A stretch of DNA of 64,000 nucleotides from Paraburkholderia sp. PGU19 (lineage in GTDB: Bacteria; Pseudomonadota; Gammaproteobacteria; Burkholderiales; Burkholderiaceae). Positions 1 through 9,460 of the stretch are shown piece after piece (within the stretch, counting starts at the first letter, position 1; the number at the start of each line of letters is the position of its first letter). The DNA lies in contig NZ_AP023180.1 of NCBI RefSeq assembly GCF_013426915.1, positions 1,054,001 to 1,118,000 of the forward strand. The letters are read 5' to 3'. Made by a program: the position numbers and the translations under genes. Under the pieces are notes generated by a model, which had not been told where the DNA came from, did not search any database, and saw nothing but the letters and a program-made list of their open reading frames with translations.

Positions 1-1080
1 CGTAGATAATCGTCTGGTTCATGGTCCCCTTGTTGTCGACATAGCCGACCTGCGCGTAGGCCTTGGTCCGTTTGGACAGGTTGTATTCCGCGCCCACTGC
101 GAATTCGCTCGAGTGGTTCGCTGAATTGTTCCGGTCCTTCAGGTAGTAGTAGCCGGACGTGATCTTGAGGCTAGGGTTGAACTGGTAGCCAAGGCCGCCC
201 GATATCATTTCGAAATCGGCAGTATTGCTTTTTGCCGGATTCTTGCCGATACCGTACGACGCGGATATCGAAAATCCGCTGATCGTGTACATCGCGCCGA
301 AATAGTAGAAACGGTTGTTGGCGAGACCGGTCGCGGGCACGGCGGGAGCGGCCGGATACGTCAGCGGGAACGGATTGGTATCGTGTCCGTTGTAGTACAC
401 GGCAGACAGATTCAAACCGTAGTTCGAATATTTGAGCACGGCGGATTCACGCGTACCGCCCTGGAACTGACCGGCGACACCGCCCGGCGCGTACTCGAGC
501 GCAAGCGAGGCGCCATAGAATTTCGGCGAATTGTAGACGAGCGCATTGCTGTCATACAGGGCGCCGATCGGGGCGTTGGTACTGGTGCCGGGCCAGCCGG
601 CCGCCTGATTGATGCCCAGCCATGCGGTCAGGATACTGCCGAAATACTGAGCGCCGCGCACATCGGTTTCAGCCATCGCGTAGATCATCGGGATGATCTG
701 CCGGCCGGCGTCGAACGCTCCGAACGGGCCGGATACGCCGACCGTCGCAAACTGGTTGAAGATCGCGGTCTGGCCCGGCGTATCGGCGAGACCGAACTTG
801 CCATTCGTGGAGTTGAACACGCCCTGCAGCTTGAAGTTGATCTTGTAGCCGCCGCCGATATCCTCGCTGCCCTTCAGCCCCAGAAGCTGGCGTAAATGCC
901 GCCGTCCTTGAGCTGATAAACGTGACCGAGGTTAGGCGCGTGCGGCAGAAACGTTGCCGCCGACGTGCTCTGATACAGCATCCCGGTGTCGATCACGCCG
1001 TACAGCGTGACCGACGATTGCGCATGAGCCGCCGTGGCGAAAATCGCCAGCGCAGCAGCGCAGCATGACTTCAATTTCAT
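1..1080 (-). pseudogene. Burkholderia-type outer-membrane porin, 5' part, frameshifted and cut by window edge
   Basis: The reading frame starts at 1080 (MKLKSCCAAALAIFATAAHAQ, a clear signal peptide) after a GGAG ribosome binding site, and continues with SSVTLYGVIDTGM, the classic start of Gram-negative trimeric porins. After YASFWG it meets a TGA at 874-876. Shifting by one base restores LKGSEDIGGGYKINFKLQG and an open porin frame all the way to position 1 (YAQVGYVDNKGTMNQT). One base is therefore missing from the CCCC tract at 878-881. The C-terminal strands lie outside the window. It sits 83 bp after the CoA ligase stop and is the last gene of the catabolic operon, so it probably admitted that operon's substrate. 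The frameshift is either a real inactivation or a homopolymer sequencing error. Confidence 0.85.
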
Positions 1081-1163
1081 TTTGTCTCCTCTGTTTCCAT
1101 GGTTGCCGGGATGTTCCCGGTCGTTTATTGATTGAATGAACGCGTACCTCTCAGGTTCGCATG

Positions 1164-2792
1164 TCAGGCCGTCAGGTAATAGTCCCCAAATTGATCTCTT
1201 AGCTCGTTCTTGAGCACTTTGCCCGTTGCGCCAAGCGGAACGCTCTCGACGAACACCACGGCATCTGGCTTCCACCATCGGGCGATGCGTCCATCAAGGA
1301 AAGCCAGCAGTCCGTTGGCGTCCAGCTCGCTTCCCGGCTTCTTCACGATCAGCAGCAACGGCCGTTCGTCCCACTTCGCATGCCGCGCGGCAATGCAGAC
1401 GGCAGTCGTCACATCGGGGTGCAGGCACGCGACGTTTTCGATGTCGGTCGAACTGATCCATTCGCCGCCCGACTTGATGACGTCCTTGCTGCGATCGGTG
1501 ATCTGCATGAAGCCATCGGCGTCGATCCTTGCGATGTCGCCCGTCGGGAACCAGCCGTCGCGCAGCGGCGACCGGCCTTCGCTGCCAAAGTACTCCCGCG
1601 CGACCCACGGACCGCGCACCAGCAGATCGCCCGCCGCAACGCCGTCCCACGGCAACGCGTTACCTTCCGCGTCGACGATCTTCATGTCGATGCCGAACAC
1701 CGCGCGCCCCTGCTTCGCCTGCACTTCGTAACGCTTGCCGACAGGCAGCGAGAGCTGATGCGCCTTGAGACTGCAGACCGTGCCGACCGGGCTCAATTCC
1801 GTCATACCCCACGCATGCAGGACCTCGACGCGATGCGCTTCCCGGAATGCGGCCGTCATCGCGGTCGGACACGCCGCGCCGCCGACGATCGTGCGTCTCA
1901 TGCGCGAGAACGCGCCCTTGATCGCGTCGACGTGTGCGAGCAGTCCCTGCCAGACTGTCGGCACACCCGCCGACAACGTGACCTGTTCCGCTTCGATCAG
2001 TTCGTAGAGCGATTTGCCGTCGAGCGCCGGCCCGGGAAACACCAGCTTGGCGCCGACCATGCACGCGATATACGGCAATCCCCATGCGTTCACATGGAAC
2101 ATCGGCACGACGGGGAGAATCGCGTCGCGCGCCGAACAGTTGAGCGAATCGGGCAACGCTGCCGCATAAGTGTGCAGCACGGTAGAGCGGTGGCTATACA
2201 GCACGCCCTTCGGATTGCCCGTGGTGCCCGACGTGTAGCACAGCGACGAGGCGCTGTTCTCGTCGAGCAGCGGCCACTCGAATACATCGTGGTGAAGATC
2301 GATGAGATCCTCATAGCACATCAGCATCGAGGACAGGCCATGCGTTGTCGGCATGTGCGCCCGATCGGTCATCGCGACGAAGACCTTCGGGCTTTTCACG
2401 CGCGCGGCGACGCTCTCGATCAACGGCAGGAACGTGAGGTCGAAGAACACGACGCGGTCCTGCGCGTGCTCGATGATGTACGCGAGTTGATCGACATGCA
2501 GCCGCGGATTGAGCGTATGCAATACGGCGCCGGAACCCGACACGGCAAAGTAAAGCTCCATATGGCGGTAGCCATTCCATGCGAGCGTCGCTACCCGCTC
2601 GCCTTGCCCGATGCCGAGCGCGGCAAGCGCATTGGCCATGCGGCGTGCGCGCTGCGCGAGATCCCGGTACGAATAGCGGTGAATGTCCCCTTCGACGCGT
2701 CGCGACACGATCTCCTGGCTGCCGTGATGACGTTCCGCATGCGTGAGCAGCGACGCGACCAGCAGCGGCTGCTGCATCATCAAACCTTGCAT
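1164..2792 (-). CDS. Medium/long-chain acyl-CoA ligase (AlkK/DmdB-like, ANL superfamily)
   Basis: A 542-residue adenylate-forming enzyme that would activate a carboxylic acid to its CoA thioester using ATP in the cytoplasm. The AMP-binding P-loop [12 protein letters not shown] is at about residues 185-196. Further on are [16 protein letters not shown], the hinge-region [17 protein letters not shown] and the C-terminal [11 protein letters not shown] with the catalytic lysine. Length and motifs fit AlkK/DmdB-type ligases. The start at 2792 is chosen because GGAG lies just upstream and [11 protein letters not shown] is the typical N-terminus; a longer frame upstream has no family-like sequence. 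It overlaps the Rieske gene by 13 bp, so the two are translationally coupled. The substrate is unknown; a short or medium acid made by the upstream operon enzymes is likely. Confidence 0.9.
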   Translation of the reverse strand: MQGLMMQQPLLVASLLTHAERHHGSQEIVSRRVEGDIHRYSYRDLAQRARRMANALAALGIGQGERVATLAWNGYRHMELYFAVSGSGAVLHTLNPRLHVDQLAYIIEHAQDRVVFFDLTFLPLIESVAARVKSPKVFVAMTDRAHMPTTHGLSSMLMCYEDLIDLHHDVFEWPLLDENSASSLCYTSGTTGNPKGVLYSHRSTVLHTYAAALPDSLNCSARDAILPVVPMFHVNAWGLPYIACMVGAKLVFPGPALDGKSLYELIEAEQVTLSAGVPTVWQGLLAHVDAIKGAFSRMRRTIVGGAACPTAMTAAFREAHRVEVLHAWGMTELSPVGTVCSLKAHQLSLPVGKRYEVQAKQGRAVFGIDMKIVDAEGNALPWDGVAAGDLLVRGPWVAREYFGSEGRSPLRDGWFPTGDIARIDADGFMQITDRSKDVIKSGGEWISSTDIENVACLHPDVTTAVCIAARHAKWDERPLLLIVKKPGSELDANGLLAFLDGRIARWWKPDAVVFVESVPLGATGKVLKNELRDQFGDYYLTA

Positions 2793-3190
2793 TGTTGCTT
2801 CTCCTGTCTGGCTGCGCAGTGCTGCGCTTCCGGTTGCCCTGCTGCATTGCCGCCTGTCCCGTTCGTCAGCGCTGCATTCTGTTCGTCGAGATTCAGCACC
2901 AGCTTCGAATCGACTGTCTCGACAGCAAACGTGATGAGGCTCAGGCCGCCCGTTCCGGGCGTACACCCCGTGCGCAGATCAAAGCGCAGGCCGTGTGCGG
3001 GACAGCGCAGCACGGGCCCTTCCAGTTGACCATTCCCGAGCGACGCGCCGTTGTGCGGGCACGCGTCGTCGATCGCGTAAATCGCGCCGTCGACGTTGAA
3101 CACCACGACGCAACGACCGTCGACGAATACCCGCTTGCGCTGGCCCGGCTCGATTTCGCCGGCAACACCGATCCCTACCTGACGCGACAT
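2780..3190 (-). CDS. Rieske [2Fe-2S] ferredoxin
   Basis: A 136-residue protein with the Rieske cluster motif: C44-x-H46, then C63-x2-H66 (CPHNGAS and RCPAHGLRFDLRTG). This two-Cys two-His site binds a [2Fe-2S] cluster and carries single electrons to oxygenases. The fold covers about residues 1-105; the tail (about 30 residues, Gln/Ala rich) looks unstructured and its 3' end overlaps the ligase start by 13 bp. No Rieske oxygenase alpha subunit is encoded nearby, so either it serves an oxygenase elsewhere or it feeds an unrecognised redox step of this operon. The start at 3190 follows an AAGGAGC ribosome binding site. Confidence 0.88.
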   Translation of the reverse strand: MSRQVGIGVAGEIEPGQRKRVFVDGRCVVVFNVDGAIYAIDDACPHNGASLGNGQLEGPVLRCPAHGLRFDLRTGCTPGTGGLSLITFAVETVDSKLVLNLDEQNAALTNGTGGNAAGQPEAQHCAARQEKQQCKV

Positions 3191-3229
3191 CGCAGGCTCC
3201 TTTTCTTGCCAAATGAGGTAACGGTCAGG

Positions 3230-3790
3230 TCAGAGCAACTCGCGAATCAGCGTCGTCGCCATCGGCCATTCTCCAAAGCCCGCAGCGGGGTTGAGGTGAC
3301 CGACTTCGCCGAGATCGACGAGACGGCTGCCCCAGTCATGCGCCATCGCTTCCACACGCTCGAACTTCGCGAGCGGATCGTTGCGGCTCGCGCCGACGAT
3401 GCTCGGAAACGGCAGCCGTTCGCGCGGAATGGGATGCCAGCCATTTACCGCGAGCGCATCGAAAGCCGGATAGCCCGCCGGCAGCGGCGTTTCGAGGTCG
3501 GCCGGCGCGGCGAGCAGCGCACCGTGAATCTTGCGGTCGTGCTGCCTCGCCCAATGCACCGTGATCATCACGCCCGCGCTATGCGCAACCAGAATCACCG
3601 GGCCGTCGATTTTCGCGAGCGCCGCATCGAGCGCCGCGACACGCGCCGCGCAACTGAGCCCGTCGTGTTCGAGCGGCGGCACGGAAGCCGCGTTCGGCAA
3701 CGCCTGTTCCAGCAGCGTTTGCCAATGCCCGGCGACGTGGTCGCGCAAGCCCGGCACGATCAGAATAGTCGGTGTGATAGTGAGAGTCAT
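3230..3790 (-). CDS. RBBP9/YdeN-family serine hydrolase
   Basis: A 186-residue alpha/beta hydrolase of the RBBP9/YdeN type. The N-terminus TILIVPGLRDHVAGHWQ carries the oxyanion-hole region, the nucleophile elbow is AHSAGV with Ser71, an acid lies near SRNDPLAKFE at about residue 139, and the catalytic His is about residue 165 in GHLNPAAGFGEWP. Length and motif order match the family closely. It should be a cytoplasmic esterase or amidase for a small substrate. It lies 19 bp after the dioxygenase stop and 39 bp before the Rieske gene, inside the operon, which suggests it hydrolyses a pathway intermediate. The substrate cannot be read from sequence. Confidence 0.85.
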   Translation of the reverse strand: MTLTITPTILIVPGLRDHVAGHWQTLLEQALPNAASVPPLEHDGLSCAARVAALDAALAKIDGPVILVAHSAGVMITVHWARQHDRKIHGALLAAPADLETPLPAGYPAFDALAVNGWHPIPRERLPFPSIVGASRNDPLAKFERVEAMAHDWGSRLVDLGEVGHLNPAAGFGEWPMATTLIRELL

Positions 3791-3809
3791 GACAACGTTG
3801 CCTTTCCCA

Positions 3810-4658
3810 TCAATACGGCTTGTCGCCGATGATCCCGGCGCGCTCCATCTTGCGATGGCACGGCGGGTAGTCCATCACCGCATAGTGTTGCGTGCTGCGG
3901 TTGTCCCATATCGCGATGCTGTTCGGCTTCCAGCGCCAGCGCACCTGGTACTCGGGCAGGTAAGCCTGGCTGACCAGATAGCGCAGCAGATCGCCCGCGC
4001 CCGGATTTGCGTCCTGTCCGAACCGCACCCGTTCCGGCGTGTGATAGTTGGTGAAATGCGTCGTGAATGCATTCACGAACAACACCTTCTCGCCGGTTTC
4101 AGGGTGCGTGCGGACCACCGGGTGCTCCGCGTCCGGGAATTGCGCCTTCAGTGCGAGGCGTTTCTCGATGGGCATCGCGGCGCCGAAACTCGCCTCGATA
4201 CTGTGGCGGGCACGCAAGTCCGCGATCTGCGTCTTGATATGCTCCGGCAGGTTCTCGTAGGCGAGGACCATGTTCGCCCACATCGTGTCGCCGCCCACGG
4301 GCGGACACTCCACGCAGCGCAGCACCGCGCCGAATTGGGGCGCTTCCCGCCAGGTGGCGTCGGCGTGCCACGCGTTTTCGTAGCGGTCGTTGGGCTGGTC
4401 CGGATTCTTGTAGATGCGCACAAGGCCCGGATGATCCGGATCACTGCCTGCGACGGGATGATCTTCCAGTTCTCCGAACCGGCGCGCAAACGCCACATGC
4501 TCGGTGCGCGTGATCTCCTGGTCGCGCAGGAAGACCACCCGGTGTTTCAGCAGCGCCGCGCGGATCTCCGCGAACAGGCCGTCATCGTGGATCGCATCGG
4601 CGAGATGCACGCCCGTCAGTTCGGCGCCGATCGTACACGTCAAAGGTTCGACTCGCAT
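3810..4658 (-). CDS. TauD/TfdA-family Fe(II)/2-oxoglutarate dioxygenase
   Basis: A 282-residue non-haem iron dioxygenase that hydroxylates its substrate with O2 and 2-oxoglutarate, giving succinate and CO2. The iron ligands are H98-x-D100 (NAWHADATW) and distal H258 (STQHYAV). The Arg-rich HRKMERAGI near the C-terminus supplies the 2-oxoglutarate-binding arginine. The family includes taurine, alkyl-sulfate, 2,4-D and gamma-butyrobetaine-type enzymes; nothing visible fixes the substrate. The start at 4658 (MRVEPLTCTIGAEL) is preceded by GAGGAAC and is 10 bp after the quinone reductase stop. A longer upstream reading would add a low-complexity Arg/Ser stretch and overlap the previous gene. Confidence 0.9.
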   Translation of the reverse strand: MRVEPLTCTIGAELTGVHLADAIHDDGLFAEIRAALLKHRVVFLRDQEITRTEHVAFARRFGELEDHPVAGSDPDHPGLVRIYKNPDQPNDRYENAWHADATWREAPQFGAVLRCVECPPVGGDTMWANMVLAYENLPEHIKTQIADLRARHSIEASFGAAMPIEKRLALKAQFPDAEHPVVRTHPETGEKVLFVNAFTTHFTNYHTPERVRFGQDANPGAGDLLRYLVSQAYLPEYQVRWRWKPNSIAIWDNRSTQHYAVMDYPPCHRKMERAGIIGDKPY

Positions 4659-4668
4659 GACTTGTTCC

Positions 4669-5649
4669 TCAGATGACGAAGACCGACGAGCCGGTCGTCT
4701 TGCGCGCTTCCAGGTCGCGGTGCGCTTGTGCCGCATCCTCGAGCGCGTAGCGCTGGTTGAGTTCGATCTTGATCCGGCCGGCGGCGATATGCCCGAAGAT
4801 TTCGCCTGCCAGTTCGTTCTTTTCGGCGGGGTCGGCGATATAGTCGGCCAGCGCCGGGCGCGTCAGATAGAGCGAGCCCTTCACCGCCAGCATCTGCGGA
4901 TTGAATGGCGGGATCGGACCCGACGCCGTGCCTACGCAGACCATCAGGCCGCGACGCTTGAGCGAATCGAGTGAAGCCTCGAAGGTATCTTTACCGACGC
5001 TGTCGAACACCACGTTCACGCCGACGCCATCCGTCAGTTCGCGCACGCGCTTCGCGACGTTTTCCCGGCCGTAGTAGATGACGTGATCGCAGCCATGCGC
5101 GCGGGCAACTTCGCCCTTGGCTTCCGTCGACACCGTGCCGATCACGGTCAGGCCCAGCAGCTTCGCCCATTGCGACACGATCAGCCCGACGCCACCCGCA
5201 GCCGCATGCAGCAGGATGACATCGCCCGCCTTGAAGTCGTGGATGCGGCGCATCAGATATGACGCCGTCAGGCCGCGCATGGTCATGCCAGCAGCCGTTT
5301 CGCAGGAGATCGCATCGGGCAGCTTGATGAGCGGACCCGCGGGAACCAGGCGTTCGGTGCTATAGGCGCCGAGCGTATTGACGAATCCCGTGTAGGTCAC
5401 GCGATCGCCCACCGCGACGTTCGTCACATCCGGGCCAATCGATTCGACCACGCCCGCAGCCTCGACGCCCATGCCTGCAGGCAACGGGACCGGGTAGAGG
5501 CCGCTGCGGAAATACGTGTCGGCGAAATTCAGGCCCACTGCCTCGTGACGCAGGCGGACCTGCCCTGGGCCGGGATTGCCCACTTCAACGTCCTCGTAGC
5601 GCAAAACTTCGGGACCACCCGTTTCATGGAAGCGCACTGCCTTTGCCAT
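4669..5649 (-). CDS. NADPH:quinone oxidoreductase (zeta-crystallin-like MDR family)
   Basis: A 326-residue zinc-free medium-chain dehydrogenase/reductase close in length to E. coli Qor. The N-terminal substrate domain has RFHETGGPEVLRYEDV, and the nucleotide-binding motif AAAGGVGL is at about residues 149-156 in a Rossmann domain. No structural-zinc cysteine cluster is present. It would reduce quinones or conjugated enals/enones with NADPH. The start at 5649 is chosen because MAKAVRFHE is the family N-terminus; six extra residues upstream are possible. The next gene begins 10 bp later. In this operon it may reduce an unsaturated intermediate rather than a quinone. Confidence 0.9.
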   Translation of the reverse strand: MAKAVRFHETGGPEVLRYEDVEVGNPGPGQVRLRHEAVGLNFADTYFRSGLYPVPLPAGMGVEAAGVVESIGPDVTNVAVGDRVTYTGFVNTLGAYSTERLVPAGPLIKLPDAISCETAAGMTMRGLTASYLMRRIHDFKAGDVILLHAAAGGVGLIVSQWAKLLGLTVIGTVSTEAKGEVARAHGCDHVIYYGRENVAKRVRELTDGVGVNVVFDSVGKDTFEASLDSLKRRGLMVCVGTASGPIPPFNPQMLAVKGSLYLTRPALADYIADPAEKNELAGEIFGHIAAGRIKIELNQRYALEDAAQAHRDLEARKTTGSSVFVI

Positions 5650-5725
5650 GTTGAATCTCCTATCCATTACTCAACTGCGAATTATTGTTGGCGCGCGGCG
5701 TAACGCACGCGCTGCCATCGGTCAA

Positions 5726-7045
5726 TCAGTGTGCGGCCTCTTCGCGCAGCGTATTCAGGCGATCGAGATCGCTCGCGTAGTTCCGCTTGCCGATAAAGAA
5801 CGCGATCGCTGCGATGAGCGGCGCAAACGGCACGAGTTGCAATGCGCCAAGCAGTCCGAGCCGGTCGGCAATCACGCCCGTGAGCACGGCGGCGGGTGCC
5901 AGACCCAGCAGGTTGTTCGCGAGCGTCAGGGTCGCAAACGCCGATGCGTGAATCGACGGCGGCGTGAGGTTGGCGACCATCGCACCCGACGGGCCGCTCG
6001 CCCCTGCGCAGAAGAACATGCCCACGCCGATCACGATCAGTTGCAACGGACCCGCTGGCATGCGAAAGCCGATCGCGAGCAGCGTGAAGCACACCAGGCA
6101 GAAGGCAATCGCGGCGCTCCACTTGCGTTCGCGTCCGTGCTTGCTGAGCCGGTCGGCGAGACTGCCGCACACCACCATGCCAAGGCCCGTCACCAGCACG
6201 AACACTGCCGCGCTCGTCGCGGCCTTGCCGATGGGCATGCCGTAATAGCGATTCAGGAAACTCGGCATCCACGCCCACACAGCGGCGGGAACCAGCAGAT
6301 GGACCCCGCTGCCGACATAGGCGCACACGACGGACTTCGTCGAGAACAGCCCCTTCATCAGCGCGCGCAGGCTCATCCGCACACCGAGCCCTTCCGCCTT
6401 GTTCAGGCTTGCCGGCTGCAGCAGCGCGAGACGCTTTTCGGTCACGACGAGCCGGTAGACGATCACCAGCACGATCCCCAGCGCCGCCATCGAGCCGAAA
6501 GCAGTGCGCCAGCCCATCTGGGCCGCAACCGCGCCGCCCAGCGCCATGCCCAGCACCGAGCCGAACGCGCCGCCCGCCATGAACGTGCCCGTCAGCGTGG
6601 AGCGAAGCCGTGCCGGGAAAATGCTCAGGACCACTGCGATCCCGACACTGCCGTAAGCAGCCTCGCCGATACCGACGAACGCCCGCGCCAGCAGCATCTC
6701 GCCATAATTCGTCGAGATCGCGCAGCCCAGCGTCGCGAGACTCCACATCGCCGCCATCAGGACGATGCTCTTCACGCGGCCCCAGCGATCGGCAAGCACC
6801 GACAGCGGAAAGGTGAGCACGCCCACCATCAGCGCGACCACGCTGCTCAGCGAACCCAGCCGGGTATCGGACAGGCCCCATGTGGCCTTGAGCAGCGGAA
6901 ACACGGCATTCAGCACCTGCCGCGACATGTAGTCGGAGAGCAGCAGCCCGACCGTCAGGGCAAATACGATCCAGGCATAGCCGCGCACGTCCGCCTGTGT
7001 GGCGGGTACATTGCCCGCCGTGGGTTCGGCATGCTGCATGAGCAT
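5726..7045 (-). CDS. MFS transporter (aromatic acid/H+ symporter-like)
   Basis: A 439-residue major facilitator protein with twelve predicted hydrophobic segments. The loop 2-3 signature appears as LADRWGRVKS and the second half repeats it as LADRLSKHGRERKW. The segment RAFVGIGEAAYGS is typical of organic-acid carriers. The start at 7045 follows AAGGAGACACATC, an excellent ribosome binding site. It sits between the BKACE gene and the quinone reductase, so it probably imports the compound that the operon degrades. The porin at the end of the operon would be the matching outer-membrane route. The solute is not predictable. Confidence 0.88.
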   Translation of the reverse strand: MLMQHAEPTAGNVPATQADVRGYAWIVFALTVGLLLSDYMSRQVLNAVFPLLKATWGLSDTRLGSLSSVVALMVGVLTFPLSVLADRWGRVKSIVLMAAMWSLATLGCAISTNYGEMLLARAFVGIGEAAYGSVGIAVVLSIFPARLRSTLTGTFMAGGAFGSVLGMALGGAVAAQMGWRTAFGSMAALGIVLVIVYRLVVTEKRLALLQPASLNKAEGLGVRMSLRALMKGLFSTKSVVCAYVGSGVHLLVPAAVWAWMPSFLNRYYGMPIGKAATSAAVFVLVTGLGMVVCGSLADRLSKHGRERKWSAAIAFCLVCFTLLAIGFRMPAGPLQLIVIGVGMFFCAGASGPSGAMVANLTPPSIHASAFATLTLANNLLGLAPAAVLTGVIADRLGLLGALQLVPFAPLIAAIAFFIGKRNYASDLDRLNTLREEAAH

Positions 7046-7124
7046 GATGTGTCTCCTTCGTCCCGCTCTATAGCGGCCGCTTTGCCCGCAGGGCACAGCG
7101 ACCGCTTATGGATATCGCAGCTCG

Positions 7125-7146
7125 CTCCCCGGCGCTCACCGGGGAG
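7125..7146. promoter_or_regulatory. Hairpin between BKACE and MFS genes
   Basis: A perfect 8-bp inverted repeat (CTCCCCGG / CCGGGGAG) with a 6-nt loop in the 151-bp gap between the BKACE stop and the MFS start. There is no T tract on the minus-strand side, so it is more likely an RNA-processing or partial-termination element than a full terminator. It would allow BKACE to be expressed above the downstream genes. Confidence 0.45.
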
Positions 7147-7196
7147 TCCCGCCTTTTAAACCGGCGACAACCGACGCCTTGGCTGCACGCCCATCA

Positions 7197-8252
7197 TCAC
7201 GCCGCGCGCAGCGGCAGGTTCCTGACGCCCGTCTCGCGGTTCGGCGCCATGCCGTTGGCCGCGAGCGTCTCATCGGTCGTCTCGTACTGCACGCCGATGC
7301 GGTAGATCTCGCGTGCTTCCTTGCCGGTGGCGATTTCGCGCCCGAGTTCGCGGGCGACGCGCACGCACTGCTCGATCTGCTGCACCGACGTGAAGCGCTT
7401 GCCGTGCTGATCGATGATCGTGTCTTCGATACCGCAGCGAGGATGCAGGCCCATCGACATTGCCATCATGTTGAACGGCAATACGTTCTTGAGCAACGAC
7501 TCAGCAGTCAGCGTGCAGCCATCCGGCGCGCGATGCACGAAATTGAAGAAGTTGAACGGGTTCGGGCCGTCGAAGCCGCCGCCGATGCCGATCCACGTCA
7601 GGTTCAACGGACCCTTGTAGACGCCCTTGCGCACGAGGCGCTCGAGCGTTTCGAGCGCGTGGATGCCCGTCAGCTGGAAGTGCGGCTGGATGCCCGAGGC
7701 CTGCAAACGGCGCAGATGTTCCTCAACCCACGCCGGACCCGCCGGCACGGTCATTTCACTATAGGCCGCCATGAACGCCGGATTGGACAGCGAGGTGCCT
7801 GCCAGGTATTCCGGATACAGCAACTCCATGATGTTCATCTGCGTCGTGTTGATCGCAACCGTCACCTGGTCCGGCTTCGGGTCGAGATCGGCCAGCATGT
7901 GGCGCGTATCGTCGGACAGCCACTTCGCGGCCTGTCCGTCGTTTTCCGGGGCAAACGAGATCGAACCGCCAACCTGGATGATCATGTCCGGCACGGCAGC
8001 ACGCACACCTGCGATCAGTTCGTTGAACTTCGACAGGCGCTTCGAGCCCTTGCCGTCCAGTTCACGCACATGCAGGTGAAGCACGGTGGCGCCGGCGTTG
8101 TAGCAATCGACGGCCTTCTGGATCTGCTGGTCCATCGTCACCGGAATATCTTCCGGGAAGTCAGCCGGCATCCATTCCGGACCATACGGGGCGGTGGTGA
8201 TAACGACCTTGTCCTGGTTCTCCGGGTGGAGCGAATCGTCGAGAAACTGCAT
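7197..8252 (-). CDS. BKACE-family beta-keto acid cleavage enzyme (DUF849)
   Basis: A 351-residue member of the beta-keto acid cleavage enzyme family, whose prototype Kce splits 3-keto-5-aminohexanoate with acetyl-CoA into acetoacetate and a new CoA thioester. Visible family marks are VVITTAPYGPEW near the N-terminus, the zinc-binding HLHVRE (H59, H61), IIQVGGS, and NLTWIGIGGG. It is longer than Kce (about 275 residues), as in several uncharacterised BKACE subgroups. It is the first gene of the minus-strand operon, with the AraC-type regulator diverging 207 bp away. The pathway therefore probably passes through a beta-keto acid; the identity of that acid is unknown. The start at 8252 follows GGAGACACAAG. 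Confidence 0.85.
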   Translation of the reverse strand: MQFLDDSLHPENQDKVVITTAPYGPEWMPADFPEDIPVTMDQQIQKAVDCYNAGATVLHLHVRELDGKGSKRLSKFNELIAGVRAAVPDMIIQVGGSISFAPENDGQAAKWLSDDTRHMLADLDPKPDQVTVAINTTQMNIMELLYPEYLAGTSLSNPAFMAAYSEMTVPAGPAWVEEHLRRLQASGIQPHFQLTGIHALETLERLVRKGVYKGPLNLTWIGIGGGFDGPNPFNFFNFVHRAPDGCTLTAESLLKNVLPFNMMAMSMGLHPRCGIEDTIIDQHGKRFTSVQQIEQCVRVARELGREIATGKEAREIYRIGVQYETTDETLAANGMAPNRETGVRNLPLRAA

Positions 8253-8458
8253 CTTGTGTCTCCGGTGTGGGGTGAGGATGTTCCGGTGGCGCGTCGCATC
8301 AGCGAAAACACCAGAACCGATATCCGCACAGTACGGGAATCACGCGCTACACTTTTGTGATTGGGCGCCATTGTTTTAGCGCTCCGTGCCACTCCGTGAA
8401 AACACCTAGCCTGTTGCAGGCGCGAGCTGGCCGCCTATACCTTCAAGCGGGAGTAGCG

Positions 8459-9460
8459 ATGGAAACGATGCTGCGGTCGGTCGCGATGGGCGGCTATTTC
8501 GATGTGACACGGCGGCTCGGACTGAACCCGTTCGAGCTCGTGCAGCAGTTCGGGATCGATGGGGCAGCGCTCGCCAATCCCGACGATCGCGTGCCGGCCG
8601 CCGCGTGCTGCCGGCTTCTCGAACTGACAGCGAACATAGCGTCTTGCCCGACCTTCGCCCTGCAAATGGCGGAAACCCGCCAGAAGTTCGGGACGGGCGT
8701 GGTCAATATCCTGCTCGCCCACAAACGCACATTGCGCGAGGTGCTGCTCGCCGCCGCCGAATACCGGCATCTGCTCAACGAAGCGCTGGCGGTCTACGTC
8801 GAGAACGCGGGCGACACGGTCACCATCCGGGAGGAACTCGTCGTTGAACCGGGTATCCCGACAAAGCAGGCGATCGAGCTGGCCGTTGGCGTTCTCGCAC
8901 GCCATGCCAGCGCTCTGCTCGGCGACCACTGGAAGCCGCGCGCTGTCCATTTTGTCCACGCCGCGCCCGCTGACCTCACGTTTCATCGACGGTTTTTCGG
9001 CTGTTCTCTGCAGTTCGGAAGCGACTTCAACGGGTTCGTCTGTGCAGCGGCCGATCTCGACTACCCGAATCCTGCCGCTGATCCAGAACTGGTGCGATAC
9101 GCCGAAAGCCTCGCCACACCGCTGAACGCGGAGAGTGCCGACTCCGCTGCGCTCGAAGTGCGCAAGGCGATTTACCTGTTGCTACCGCTCGAGCAAGCCA
9201 CGGTCGAGCTGGTTTCGCGGCAGCTGGGTCTGAGCGTACGCACCATGCAGCGCCAGCTCGAATCGGCGGACACCAGCTTCTCGAAGCTGGTCGAGGAAGT
9301 GCGGCGCGAACTGGCCGTGCGCTATATGAGCAATCCACGCTATCCGGTCGGCCGGGTTGCGGTGTTGCTGGGTTACTCGCAACAGGGATCGTTCACGAAG
9401 TGGTTCGCTTCGCAATTTCGCATGACGCCGCGTGACTGGCGAAACAGCCGATTGAAATGA
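8459..9460 (+). CDS. AraC-family transcriptional regulator (PF12625-type N-domain)
   Basis: A 333-residue regulator. Residues 1 to about 230 form the arabinose-binding-like N-terminal domain found in many Burkholderiales catabolic regulators. The C-terminal AraC DNA-binding domain has two helix-turn-helix units: LVSRQLGLSVRTMQRQLES and VAVLLGYSQQGSFTKWFASQFRMTPRDWR. The start at 8459 is chosen for the GGGAG seven bases upstream; a longer open frame from 8357 lacks a good ribosome binding site. It diverges from the BKACE gene and most likely activates that operon in response to its substrate or an intermediate. Confidence 0.88.
   Translation: METMLRSVAMGGYFDVTRRLGLNPFELVQQFGIDGAALANPDDRVPAAACCRLLELTANIASCPTFALQMAETRQKFGTGVVNILLAHKRTLREVLLAAAEYRHLLNEALAVYVENAGDTVTIREELVVEPGIPTKQAIELAVGVLARHASALLGDHWKPRAVHFVHAAPADLTFHRRFFGCSLQFGSDFNGFVCAAADLDYPNPAADPELVRYAESLATPLNAESADSAALEVRKAIYLLLPLEQATVELVSRQLGLSVRTMQRQLESADTSFSKLVEEVRRELAVRYMSNPRYPVGRVAVLLGYSQQGSFTKWFASQFRMTPRDWRNSRLK

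Noticed and set aside
1380..3029. A 549-codon plus-strand open frame over the acyl-CoA ligase and Rieske genes
   Set aside because: It is antisense to two clear genes with intact catalytic motifs, is extremely Arg/His rich and has no family-like blocks; it is a by-product of high GC.
5648..7159. A 503-codon plus-strand open frame over the MFS gene
   Set aside because: His/Arg/Gln-rich antisense frame of an obvious transporter, without a plausible ribosome binding site.
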